A stretch of DNA of 10,614 nucleotides from NCBI GenBank assembly GCA_034436035.1, contig DAOTVW010000023.1:1-10614 (forward strand), in the 5' to 3' direction. Of the stretch, positions 1-6,664 are shown piece after piece (position 1 is the stretch's first letter; each line of letters opens with the position of its first letter). A program made the position numbers and the translations under genes. The notes below the pieces were generated by a model, which made no database searches, had not been told where the DNA came from, and saw only the letters and a list, made by a program, of their open reading frames with translations. Source of the stretch: UBA4823 sp034436035. GTDB lineage: Bacteria; Chloroflexota; Anaerolineae; Anaerolineales; UBA4823.

Positions 1-220
1 TTGCTTCGGTCGCGACGGGCGCTCCCTCGCAATGACAGTTTGGAAGCAGTCTCATTCACAAACGTGGAGATTGCTTCGGTCGCGGCGAACGCTCCCTCGC
101 AGCGTGGAGATTGCTTCGGTCGCGGCGGGCACTCCCTCGAAATGACTGCTGCGAGCGAAGCGAAGCAGTCTCCCTCACAAACGTGGAGATTGCTTTGGTC
201 GCAACGGGCGCTCCCTCGCA
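1..220. repeat. Cluster of degenerate palindromic interspersed repeats
   Basis: Four copies of a roughly 40-bp half-unit lie head to tail. It reads GGAGATTGCTTCGGTCGC, then a variable GC-rich stretch, then GCTCCCTCGCAATGAC. The copies are at 1-36 (cut by the window edge), 63-101, 103-146 and 182-220. Two of them are preceded by the opposite arm GAAGCAGTCTC(C), at 43-53 and 162-173, so arm pairs such as 162-173 with 185-196 form an imperfect hairpin around a short CA-rich loop. The copies differ by point changes (GGGC/GAAC/GGGC; CTTCGG/CTTTGG; CGCAATGAC/CGAAATGAC), which suggests decay after local duplication. Repeats carrying GAAGCAATCTC arms are familiar REP- or MITE-like elements of many bacterial genomes. 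No transposase is present. The long open frame running through this block is a by-product of the repeat and not a gene. Confidence 0.85.
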
Positions 221-353
221 GCTGGAAAGGTGAGCTTGCGAAAACGTTTTATAGCAATGATGTACTGTGTGATTGGTAACAGTTTTTTCATCGTATGCCT
301 AATCGGTCTGGACCGGAGCTGTTGAAAGATCAAAACAGGTTAAGAAAAGTGGT

Positions 354-382
354 TTGCGTCTGCAGACGCACACGCCTATGGT
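354..382 (+). promoter_or_regulatory. Sigma70-type promoter for the phosphoribosyltransferase gene
   Basis: A -35 box TTGCGT (354-359) and a -10 box TATGGT (377-382) are separated by exactly 17 bp. The predicted start is near 389, giving a leader of about 24 nt that contains the GGAGG site. The -35 matches the consensus at 4 of 6 positions, as does the -10. The ideal spacing, the position and the palindrome filling the spacer raise confidence. This is a reading by eye and not a scored prediction. Confidence 0.55.
355..370. promoter_or_regulatory. Perfect 16-bp palindrome, probable operator
   Basis: TGCGTCTGCAGACGCA reads identically on both strands and fills most of the spacer between the -35 and -10 boxes. 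A dimeric regulator bound here would sit directly on the RNA polymerase site, so repression (or MerR-style spacer remodelling) is the natural reading. It does not resemble the TGTGA-N6-TCACA or TTGAT-N4-ATCAA sites of Crp and Fnr. Autoregulation by the downstream Crp-like protein is therefore possible but not indicated by the site. The binding protein is unknown. Confidence 0.5.
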
Positions 383-412
383 AAAGTATTAAACGAAGTT
401 GGAGGATTATAG

Positions 413-934
413 ATGGAAGGTAGAACGGAAATACTTACGTGGAGAGATGTAGATTTACTCATCGATCATTTACTTCCCCAATTTGAAACCGAATTTGACG
501 CCATTTTGATGATCACCCGCGGAGGAATAATACCAGGAGGATTATTGGCAGAGGCGATGGACATCACCCATGTATTAACTGCTGCAGTTGATTTCCCGGC
601 TCAAATTGCGATGGAGAAAGCGCGTCTCTATGCCTGGCCCGAATTCATTCAATTTCCGGAAGACCGCTTATTGCGGGAGAGGAAGACCCTCGTGGTAGAT
701 GATGTTTGGGGATCTGGAAGGACGATCACGGCGGTGAAGAATCGCGTTACATCTGCAGGTGGTACCCCTTATACCTGCGTGTTACACTTTAATCCGTATC
801 GTAATTTGTTTGGACCGGTCCGACCGGATTATTATGCTGCGATTACAGATGCGCGCATCTTATATCCTTGGGAAATTGATCGCGGAGGTCCAGACCGGGT
901 TCTATTAGGTGGAAGTTTTAAGCCTTCTAATTAA
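413..934 (+). CDS. Purine phosphoribosyltransferase-like protein (Gpt/Hpt type)
   Basis: This 173-residue type I phosphoribosyltransferase should transfer phosphoribose from PRPP to a nucleobase, probably a purine such as hypoxanthine, guanine or xanthine, in cytosolic salvage. Residues 34-42 (ITRGGIIPG) form the first, PPi-contacting loop. Residues 92-104 (TLVVDDVWGSGRT) are the PRPP-binding signature with its paired aspartates D96-D97 and the glycine-rich turn. The YPWE motif at 151-154 near the C-terminus is typical of the xanthine-guanine and COG2236-type hypoxanthine enzymes. The length fits a complete small enzyme. The ATG at 413 has a strong GGAGG site 7 nt upstream. The next gene follows after 41 bp on the same strand, so co-transcription with the Crp-like regulator is likely. 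Exact base specificity cannot be read from the motifs. A regulatory PRTase role is a less likely alternative. Confidence 0.85.
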   Translation: MEGRTEILTWRDVDLLIDHLLPQFETEFDAILMITRGGIIPGGLLAEAMDITHVLTAAVDFPAQIAMEKARLYAWPEFIQFPEDRLLRERKTLVVDDVWGSGRTITAVKNRVTSAGGTPYTCVLHFNPYRNLFGPVRPDYYAAITDARILYPWEIDRGGPDRVLLGGSFKPSN

Positions 935-975
935 ATTATGGCTCAACCTCCACTCAAAAGGTAATTTTCGATAGG

Positions 976-1680
976 ATGCAAATAAAACCCGAAGCCGTTT
1001 CAATTAAGATAAATGTATTAAAGAAAAATTCCTATTTTTCTTCCTTGCCGATTGAGCCATTAAGGGAATTAGCAAAGCATACTCATTTGCACCAATATTC
1101 AAAAGGGGAACTGGTCTTTCTGGAGGGGGATCCTTGTTCAGGGTTGCATATCCTGGAGAGCGGGCTCGTTAAGCTGTATCGAATCTCTTTGAATGGGCGC
1201 GAAATTATCATCAATATCCTTTCGAAGGGTTCGACTTTTAATGAGGTTCCCGTCTTTGATGGTGGATTGAATCCCGTCAATGTAGAGGCTCTAGAGGACA
1301 GTTCCATTTGGGTTGTGGATGCAACAGCCATTCGGGAGCAAATGGTGGAATACCCAGAATTTTCTCAAGCAGTCATCATTAATTTGACGAAAAATTTACG
1401 AATGCTGGTCAATATGGTCGATCAACTTTGTTTGTGTAATGTGAGTGAACGATTAGCCCGTATGTTGATTCAGCATTCTGAAGAAGGCGTTATTGAATAT
1501 GTGAGCCAAGATCAATTAGCTGCTCGCTTAGGCACTGTAAGAGAAGTCATCGCTCGATCTCTGCGCGATTTTGAGAAAAGCGGTGCAATCCACGTTTCAA
1601 AAGGAAGAATTGAGATAAGAGACGCCAGCCTGTTAGAATCTTTGGTGCAAGTACAACGCAATGTTAATCTAAATATTTAG
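976..1680 (+). CDS. Crp/Fnr-family transcriptional regulator
   Basis: This 234-residue cytosolic DNA-binding regulator has the usual two-domain layout. The N-terminal cyclic-nucleotide-type beta-barrel spans about residues 20-112 (GELVFLEGDP at 44-53, GLVKLYRISLNGRE at 63-76). A long dimerisation helix covers about 120-150. The C-terminal winged helix-turn-helix lies at about 176-205 (VSQDQLAARLGTVREVIARSL). In the effector pocket the usual FGE becomes FNE (88-90), and the RS pair that holds the cAMP phosphate in E. coli Crp is PV (100-101). cAMP binding is therefore doubtful. No N-terminal cysteine cluster of Fnr type is present; the cysteines are only at 54, 152 and 154, so an oxygen-sensing Fe-S cluster is unlikely. 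The ATG at 976 has only a weak upstream site (AAAAGG at 956-961, 14 nt away), so expression may depend on the preceding gene. Targets and ligand are unknown. Confidence 0.9.
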   Translation: MQIKPEAVSIKINVLKKNSYFSSLPIEPLRELAKHTHLHQYSKGELVFLEGDPCSGLHILESGLVKLYRISLNGREIIINILSKGSTFNEVPVFDGGLNPVNVEALEDSSIWVVDATAIREQMVEYPEFSQAVIINLTKNLRMLVNMVDQLCLCNVSERLARMLIQHSEEGVIEYVSQDQLAARLGTVREVIARSLRDFEKSGAIHVSKGRIEIRDASLLESLVQVQRNVNLNI

Positions 1681-1693
1681 CTAAATGGGGCAG

Positions 1694-1724
1694 CATTAAA
1701 CTTAGTCATCATTCATGTTTAATG
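1694..1724. terminator. Hairpin between convergent genes, weak terminator candidate
   Basis: CATTAAAC (1694-1701) and GTTTAATG (1717-1724) are perfect inverted repeats around a 15-nt loop. They span the 28-bp gap between the convergent Crp-like and permease genes and run into the last permease codons. The stem is AT-rich and no clear T-run follows on either strand. A bidirectional stop is plausible from the position but weakly supported. Confidence 0.3.
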
Positions 1725-4372
1725 GCATCGATGATATTAATTTTGGCAGCTCGCCGAGCAGGAAAAATTGCCGCGATTTGGGCAACTGCAAGCGCCATGG
1801 TCAAGCCAATTAGATAAGGCTGGATGGTGAAGCGATAAGTAAGATTGTAACCGATCATGATATTCATTCCCAAAATCATCACTTTAGCAATGAGAAAGCC
1901 AAAGCTCAATCCATAAATCCCGCCCATCACCCCATAGGACAAAGCTTCTGCCAGTACCATGCGTAACACTTGCTGGCGCATCATCCCCATTGAACGCAAA
2001 CCGCCGATCTCACGTTGACGTTCAATTACGTTCATTGTCATTGTGTTAATCACACCCAATCCTCCAATAACCACACCGATCAGACCTAACACATCGAATA
2101 GATTGAAGGATCGTTCGACCAAATCGAGAATGCTTTGTTTAAAATCCTGGGTGGTTTGTAAGCTGATATGGTTGCGTTTTTGGTAACGGTCTTCAATGGC
2201 ATGAGCAACTTGTTCTACGGAATAACCCTCCGCAACTTTTATTGTAAAACGGTCAACCCCTTGTTCCGCAAAGTAATTATGCAGGTCTTGGAATGTGCCA
2301 TAGATGACCCCTCGTTGACCAGTGAAATCGAGGACAACCCCGGCAATGGTGAAAGCATGTTTGCCGCGATGTGTAAATAAAACGAGTTCGTCTCCTTGTT
2401 TCAACTGGTAACGATCAGCCATCACATTCGAAATAAAAATGGAATTTCCTCTGCGGAAACGCGCCCAGTTATCCTCAGCGTTCCCTTGATTCGAGACGAA
2501 TTGAAGGTCGGCGATTTTACGGAATGTTTCGGGATCGATAGCATTAAAATAGAATTCGTTTTGCTGAGTGCGGGTTGGGAGAGACTGCGGGTCAGCCCGC
2601 ACAGTCAAGATGCGCGTGGGGGTTACAATGGCTACTCCGGGGATACTCTTGAGCTGGTTTCCAAAAGATTCACGTAGCGTAATGGCAGAGCGGACATAGA
2701 GATCGCCGCCCAACGCGGAGTCAATCCAGGTGCTCATGTCTTTCTTGAACGAATTCGAGACGGAAGTGATCGAAATGATCATGGTCAAAGCCACCATTAA
2801 GGATGCAACTGTCAGCGCAGAACGGCTCGGGGAACGTTGAATATTTGCGGAACCAATATCTCCTTCGTTTCCATAAAACCGGCGGGCGATTGCCCTGGTT
2901 GGGATTTGCAAATACTGGAGTGCCCAGACAATGGTTAAAGTTGCACCGCTAAATATCAATAGAACGGTAATACTGCCAATTGAAAAAACCCATGATTCAG
3001 GCCATGTGATGGCATAAATTAATGTGAAGCCAATCCCAATCATCATCAAACCGCTTATCCAGGTGATTGGACGCGTTTTTTGGTCAACTTTGGCGCGCAC
3101 GCGCAAAGCATCGATCGGACTGATTTTGGCTGCTTTCCATGCCGGTTGTAATGCTGCCAGTAAGGCAACACCCACACCCACTGCCAACGCTTCTATAAAA
3201 GTCAACCAGGAAACAGCTACACCGGTGTTATTTGGCGAGACCACCGTGTTAGTCATTCTGATCAGTCCTTTGGATAAAAAAAGCCCTAAAGGAATACCGA
3301 TTGTTGATCCGATGACTGCGATGATTAATGCTTCCAGGAGGACGATGATGTAGATTTGCTTACGGTTCATCCCGATGGCACGTAGCATCCCAATGTCGCG
3401 CATTCGTTCGGTCACTGTCATGGAAAAGGTGTTATAGACAAGATATGCTCCGACAAAAATCGCTATAATGGCAAAAAGGCTTAATCCGAGTTGATACGTG
3501 GCTAACATTTGGCCCACAACTTCGCCGCGTGTCTCTGGATAAACGACATCGCCTTGATTGCCGATGCGTTGTTGGAGTAATTTCTTAAGCTGAGCTAGCT
3601 GCGCCGGCCGATCGCTGATTTGTTTTGGCACCGTTATTGCGATTTCATCGAATTTATCCTGGTAACCAAACTGATCTTGTACAATTTTCAATGGTGCAAA
3701 ACCAACCACACCGTTGTTGATCAAAGCTACTCCCTGATCATCTAGCAGACCGCAAATCTTCAATTTCATCACCCCATTTGGAGAAAGCAATAGCAATGTG
3801 TTTCCCAGCCTTAAGTGTTTATCCTCGGCAAATTTTTGGGGGACTACGATTTCATAGCGGTCTGGGTTGGGTAGGCTTCCTTGCGTCAATTCATAAACGC
3901 GCACCTGTGGGTCTAGTGTTGGGTCTATTCCATATAGCAAGAAGAAATTGCCAGCAGCAACGCCATTTATGTTGATGGATATTTTCCAGTTTTGTACTTC
4001 ATCAGCTAATAGAGTCCTGGCTTGAATCGATGGTGCTGCAATCGAGACTCCCTCTACAGACTTAATGGTGGGCAGAAGGCTGGCTTTCAGGCTATAGGGG
4101 GATGTGCTGGCAGTCAGATTTGCAGATTGATTTTGTGGATTAGGATTAGCGCTTCCCTCTGTTTGTGTACTGGGGACGACTAACAAGCTGGCGGATCCGG
4201 CAGCCCGGTCGAATACCTGGCGTAAGGAATCAATGGTGCTTTGGTTGGTGACTTGGATGGCGACGATCACCGAGACACCCAGTAAGACTCCCAATGTAGT
4301 CAGAAGGCTACGAATTTTACGGCTTGATAAATTTCGCCAGGCGAGAAAGATAAGGTTTCGCAAAGAGTGCAT
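1709..4372 (-). CDS. ABC transporter permease, duplicated MacB/FtsX type
   Basis: This 887-residue inner-membrane permease should pair with the ATPase encoded directly upstream. Numbering is from a TTG one codon before the ATG. A first transmembrane helix lies at about 23-42, followed by an extracytoplasmic MacB-like domain (about 43-290) and an FtsX domain with three helices (about 296-420). Two linker helices lie at about 440-485. A second copy of the whole plan follows: a helix at about 520-540, a second external domain (about 545-750) and a second FtsX domain (about 760-885). The duplication is visible in matching blocks: TERMRDIGMLRAIGM (322-336) against IERQREIGGLRSMGM (784-798), and PAWKAAKISPIDAL against PARRAAKINIIDAI. 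The ATG at 4372 is preferred over the TTG at 4375, which directly follows the ATPase stop. The gap to the ATPase is 3 nt. No membrane fusion protein is nearby, unlike true MacAB. The substrate is unknown; lipid, lipoprotein or peptide export are family possibilities. Confidence 0.9.
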   Translation of the reverse strand: MHSLRNLIFLAWRNLSSRKIRSLLTTLGVLLGVSVIVAIQVTNQSTIDSLRQVFDRAAGSASLLVVPSTQTEGSANPNPQNQSANLTASTSPYSLKASLLPTIKSVEGVSIAAPSIQARTLLADEVQNWKISININGVAAGNFFLLYGIDPTLDPQVRVYELTQGSLPNPDRYEIVVPQKFAEDKHLRLGNTLLLLSPNGVMKLKICGLLDDQGVALINNGVVGFAPLKIVQDQFGYQDKFDEIAITVPKQISDRPAQLAQLKKLLQQRIGNQGDVVYPETRGEVVGQMLATYQLGLSLFAIIAIFVGAYLVYNTFSMTVTERMRDIGMLRAIGMNRKQIYIIVLLEALIIAVIGSTIGIPLGLFLSKGLIRMTNTVVSPNNTGVAVSWLTFIEALAVGVGVALLAALQPAWKAAKISPIDALRVRAKVDQKTRPITWISGLMMIGIGFTLIYAITWPESWVFSIGSITVLLIFSGATLTIVWALQYLQIPTRAIARRFYGNEGDIGSANIQRSPSRSALTVASLMVALTMIISITSVSNSFKKDMSTWIDSALGGDLYVRSAITLRESFGNQLKSIPGVAIVTPTRILTVRADPQSLPTRTQQNEFYFNAIDPETFRKIADLQFVSNQGNAEDNWARFRRGNSIFISNVMADRYQLKQGDELVLFTHRGKHAFTIAGVVLDFTGQRGVIYGTFQDLHNYFAEQGVDRFTIKVAEGYSVEQVAHAIEDRYQKRNHISLQTTQDFKQSILDLVERSFNLFDVLGLIGVVIGGLGVINTMTMNVIERQREIGGLRSMGMMRQQVLRMVLAEALSYGVMGGIYGLSFGFLIAKVMILGMNIMIGYNLTYRFTIQPYLIGLTMALAVAQIAAIFPARRAAKINIIDAIKHE

Positions 4373-4375
4373 CAA

Positions 4376-5116
4376 TTAGAGCTCAAGTTTTGCCATGATG
4401 TCCATAATTTTTGTAACGGATACCCCGCTTTCCCCATTATCAATTTGGTCAACCACACACCCATCTTTCAAAAAGATCACGCAATCGGCGTAAGAAGAAG
4501 CCCGGGGATCATGCGTCACCATGACGATGGTCGTATTGAATTCTTTACATGCTTTGCGGAGTAAGTCGAGAATAGCGGAGCCGGAACGGGAATCGAGATT
4601 TCCGGTTGGTTCATCAGCAAAGACGATCTCGGGCTGGTTTATGAAAGCACGTGCAATTGCCACGCGTTGTTGTTGCCCACCAGATAATTGATCGGGACGA
4701 TGCTGATAACGATCGGAGAGGCTTACCAGTTCAAGTAATTGCCGTACTTTATCTTCGTATTGGGGTAATCGTTGACCATCAATCAGCAAGGGCAAAGCGA
4801 CATTTTCGGCGGCGCTCAATGTTGGCAGCAAGTTATAAAATTGAAAAATAAAACCAATTTTACGCCGCCGCAGCAGGGTGATCTGGTCATCATTCAGTTT
4901 CGTTAACGCTTGGCCAGCAATGAGGACCTCACCGGAAGTAGGGGAATCTAGTCCACCCATTAAATGTAATAGGGTAGATTTTCCGGATCCAGAAGGACCC
5001 ATAATGGCTACGAATTGTCCTTTTGTGATCGAGAGGTTTACGTGGTCTAAAGCAGTGATCGAAACCTCACCCATTTGATAGATTTTGGTTAGTTCGACTG
5101 TTTCTAAAACTTTCAA
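4376..5116 (-). CDS. ABC transporter ATP-binding protein (MacB/LolD type)
   Basis: This 246-residue ATPase drives the permease encoded 3 nt downstream. All catalytic motifs are intact: Walker A GPSGSGKST (40-48), Q-loop glutamine Q92 in FQFYNLLPTL, signature LSGGQQQRV (144-152), Walker B IVFADE (164-169) with the catalytic glutamate, D-loop NLD (173-175) and switch histidine H202. The FQxxNLLP and ADEPTGNLD forms are typical of the LolD/MacB/FtsE branch. The start is a TTG, not an ATG. It overlaps the lysA stop in TTGA (5113-5116), and an AGGAA ribosome binding site (5123-5127) sits 6 nt upstream inside the end of lysA. That indicates translational coupling. The roughly 20 residues after the core fold carry no recognisable motif. 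Confidence 0.93.
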   Translation of the reverse strand: MKVLETVELTKIYQMGEVSITALDHVNLSITKGQFVAIMGPSGSGKSTLLHLMGGLDSPTSGEVLIAGQALTKLNDDQITLLRRRKIGFIFQFYNLLPTLSAAENVALPLLIDGQRLPQYEDKVRQLLELVSLSDRYQHRPDQLSGGQQQRVAIARAFINQPEIVFADEPTGNLDSRSGSAILDLLRKACKEFNTTIVMVTHDPRASSYADCVIFLKDGCVVDQIDNGESGVSVTKIMDIMAKLEL

Positions 5117-6378
5117 AGTGAGTTCCTGCCATTAACTTCATTTGCAATGAGTTGTTCGTAATTTTCACGCATCCGAATTAGCGAAAAGTTGCCATCATCA
5201 ATAAGAACCTCGGCTGGGCGTGGTCGGGCATTATAATTGGAAGACATACTGAATCCATACGCGCCACTGTTTTTAATTAAAAGCAAATCTCCTTCTTGGA
5301 GAAGCGGAAGCTCTCGATTTTTGGCGAGGAAATCGCCGGATTCACAGATCGGCCCAACGACATCGGCTGGGAACTTTTCTGTCGAAGTGGGTAACTTTAC
5401 CGGTACAATTTCATGATACGCTTGATAGAGGCTGGGACGGATCAAGTCGTTCATGCCGGCATCGACAATATAAAATCGTTTTCCTTCATTTTGTTTTACG
5501 TAAATGACCCTGGTAAGGATATATCCAGCATTACCGCAAATCGCGCGTCCCGGTTCGAGTAGAATTGTTTTTTGCGAGTTTTGGAACTTTTCCTGGATCA
5601 GACTACCATATTCTTGTGGAGTGGGCGGGATTTCATCTTTATAACGGATGCCCAGTCCGCCGCCTAGGTCAATATATTGGAGCGAGATACCCATGTGGTC
5701 AAGGTTCAGGATGGCATCAAGAAGGCGATCAAATGCTGCCGCAAATGGAGAGAGAGAGGTGAGTTGAGAACCGATGTGGCAGGCAATCCCCCGAATTTCA
5801 AACTCGGGGATTTGTGCTGCTTGTTGATATAAAGAAATTGCCTTTTCGATTGGTAATCCAAACTTATTTTCTTTTAAACCAGTGGCGATATAGGGATGGG
5901 TTTGCGGATCGATATCTGGATTTACTCTAATCGAAATGGGAGCAGGTTTGTGTAGTTGTTTTGCTTCGTTTCGGATAGCCCATAATTCCGATTCGGATTC
6001 GACATTGAACATCAAGATATTCGATTGAAGCGCAAACCGGATTTCCTCCGTTGTTTTACCAACGCCAGAATAAACGATCTTTTTGGGTTGTATTCCGGCT
6101 TGCAGGGCTTTGAACAATTCGCCGCCCGATACCACATCTGCGCCGCTCCCTAATTTTGCCAATCTACGCAGAATAGTCAAGTTACTGTTCGCTTTGAGAG
6201 CAAAACAGATTTGGTGAGGTAGGTTTGGCAGAGATTCGTCCAACGCCTGGTAATTTTGGGTGAGCGTTGCCGCGCTATAGACATAGCAAGGGGTTTTGAA
6301 TGCATGGGCGATTTCTTCTAACGCCACTCCTTCACAATGTAATGTATCATTTCTATATTCCAAATATTCCATTTCCAT
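5113..6378 (-). CDS. lysA: Diaminopimelate decarboxylase
   Basis: This 421-residue PLP-dependent fold-type III enzyme decarboxylates meso-2,6-diaminopimelate to L-lysine, the last step of bacterial lysine synthesis, in the cytosol. The motifs run in order: FALKANSN with the Schiff-base lysine K62, HIGSQ (201-205), the phosphate-binding GGGLG (239-243), EPGR (275-278), CESGD with the active-site cysteine of the dimer interface (345-349), and YGFSMSSNYN (374-383). The length is normal and nothing is missing. Two starts two codons apart are possible. The AAAGG at 6382-6386 is 3 nt from the ATG at 6378 but 9 nt from the ATG at 6372, so the shorter form may be the real one. lysA heads a leftward unit with the ABC ATPase and permease. 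The whole unit lies behind a long leader with a promoter candidate at 6665-6693. No lysine riboswitch is recognised in that leader. Confidence 0.95.
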   Translation of the reverse strand: MEMEYLEYRNDTLHCEGVALEEIAHAFKTPCYVYSAATLTQNYQALDESLPNLPHQICFALKANSNLTILRRLAKLGSGADVVSGGELFKALQAGIQPKKIVYSGVGKTTEEIRFALQSNILMFNVESESELWAIRNEAKQLHKPAPISIRVNPDIDPQTHPYIATGLKENKFGLPIEKAISLYQQAAQIPEFEIRGIACHIGSQLTSLSPFAAAFDRLLDAILNLDHMGISLQYIDLGGGLGIRYKDEIPPTPQEYGSLIQEKFQNSQKTILLEPGRAICGNAGYILTRVIYVKQNEGKRFYIVDAGMNDLIRPSLYQAYHEIVPVKLPTSTEKFPADVVGPICESGDFLAKNRELPLLQEGDLLLIKNSGAYGFSMSSNYNARPRPAEVLIDDGNFSLIRMRENYEQLIANEVNGRNSL

Positions 6379-6431
6379 TTACCTTTATCAGAGTTCAATA
6401 AAAAACAATCCTTTTCCATTCCGCTGTCAGG

Positions 6432-6460
6432 ATGATGAAATTGGATATCAAAGCCATCAT
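6432..6460 (-). other. Small hairpin in the lysA leader
   Basis: ATGATG (6432-6437) and CATCAT (6455-6460) pair over 6 bp. Inside, TTG/CAA (6441-6443 with 6449-6451) pair past a 3x3 internal loop. In lysA orientation a weaker ATCCT/AGGAT pairing follows that partly overlaps the first stem, and then a run of six T. The arrangement recalls an attenuator, but the second stem is only 5 bp around a 16-nt loop, so this is speculative. Confidence 0.25.
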
Positions 6461-6512
6461 TTTATTCTCGTTTTTTAGGTTCTATTCAGCCAGCCACTCA
6501 AAACAGCAGTTC

Positions 6513-6609
6513 CATTGCGAACGAGCGCTTTTTGCGAGTGAAGCAGTCTCCCAAAGCATTTTTTCCGTTCAACAGGAGATTGCTTCGGGCAAAGAACGCC
6601 CTTGCAATG
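6513..6609. repeat. Full-length palindromic interspersed repeat (MITE/REP-like)
   Basis: This 97-bp imperfect palindrome belongs to the same family as the 1-220 cluster. Its outer ends are CATTGC (6513-6518) and GCAATG (6604-6609), exact inverted repeats. Its inner arms are GAAGCAGTCTCC (6540-6551) and GGAGATTGCTTC (6575-6586), which pair apart from one G/T position. Between them lies an AT-rich loop of about 23 nt. Unlike the window-start cluster, both halves are present, so it shows the complete unit. It lies in the lysA leader, 3' of sbcC. No target-site duplication can be picked out with confidence. Confidence 0.8.
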
Positions 6610-6664
6610 ACAGCCTGAATAGTAACGTTTTTTATTATAAAGTATTCTGTTTAGAATCTATCGC

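Larger units (their letters stand above)
221..412 (+). promoter_or_regulatory. Upstream regulatory region of the phosphoribosyltransferase-crp pair
   Basis: There is no gene in this stretch. It holds three short dyads ahead of the 413 gene. The first is ACTGT-N10-ACAGT at 264-283. The second is CGGTC-TG-GACCG at 304-315. The third is the perfect palindrome at 355-370 inside the promoter. The first two have only 5-bp arms and may be chance. A single GGAGG ribosome binding site lies at 401-405, 7 nt before the ATG. Confidence 0.5.

Noticed and set aside
1..220. CRISPR array
   Set aside because: The units are adjacent or irregularly spaced, palindromic and diverged. There are no unique spacers of constant length and no cas genes.
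1..279. 92-codon open frame at the window start
   Set aside because: It is translated repeat sequence (RSRRALPRNDSLEAV-like peptide), begins at the window edge, has no ribosome binding site and no family resemblance.
304..314. Reverse complement of the CGGTCTGGACC dyad recurs at 887-897 inside the phosphoribosyltransferase gene
   Set aside because: The second copy encodes ordinary residues of the protein, and the sequence is nearly self-complementary, so the match is weak evidence for a looping operator.
938..964. Eight-codon mini-ORF (MAQPPLKR) between the phosphoribosyltransferase and Crp genes, possible leader peptide
   Set aside because: It has no ribosome binding site of its own, no regulatory codon run and no paired hairpins. 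It is likely chance.
4373..4375. TTG directly after the ATPase stop as the permease start
   Set aside because: An ATG follows immediately at 4372, giving the same protein without one residue. The ATG is the more likely start.
6379..6658. Lysine (L-box) riboswitch in the long lysA leader
   Set aside because: I could not find the conserved multi-helix core. The leader length is largely accounted for by the inserted palindromic repeat. A covariance-model search would settle it.
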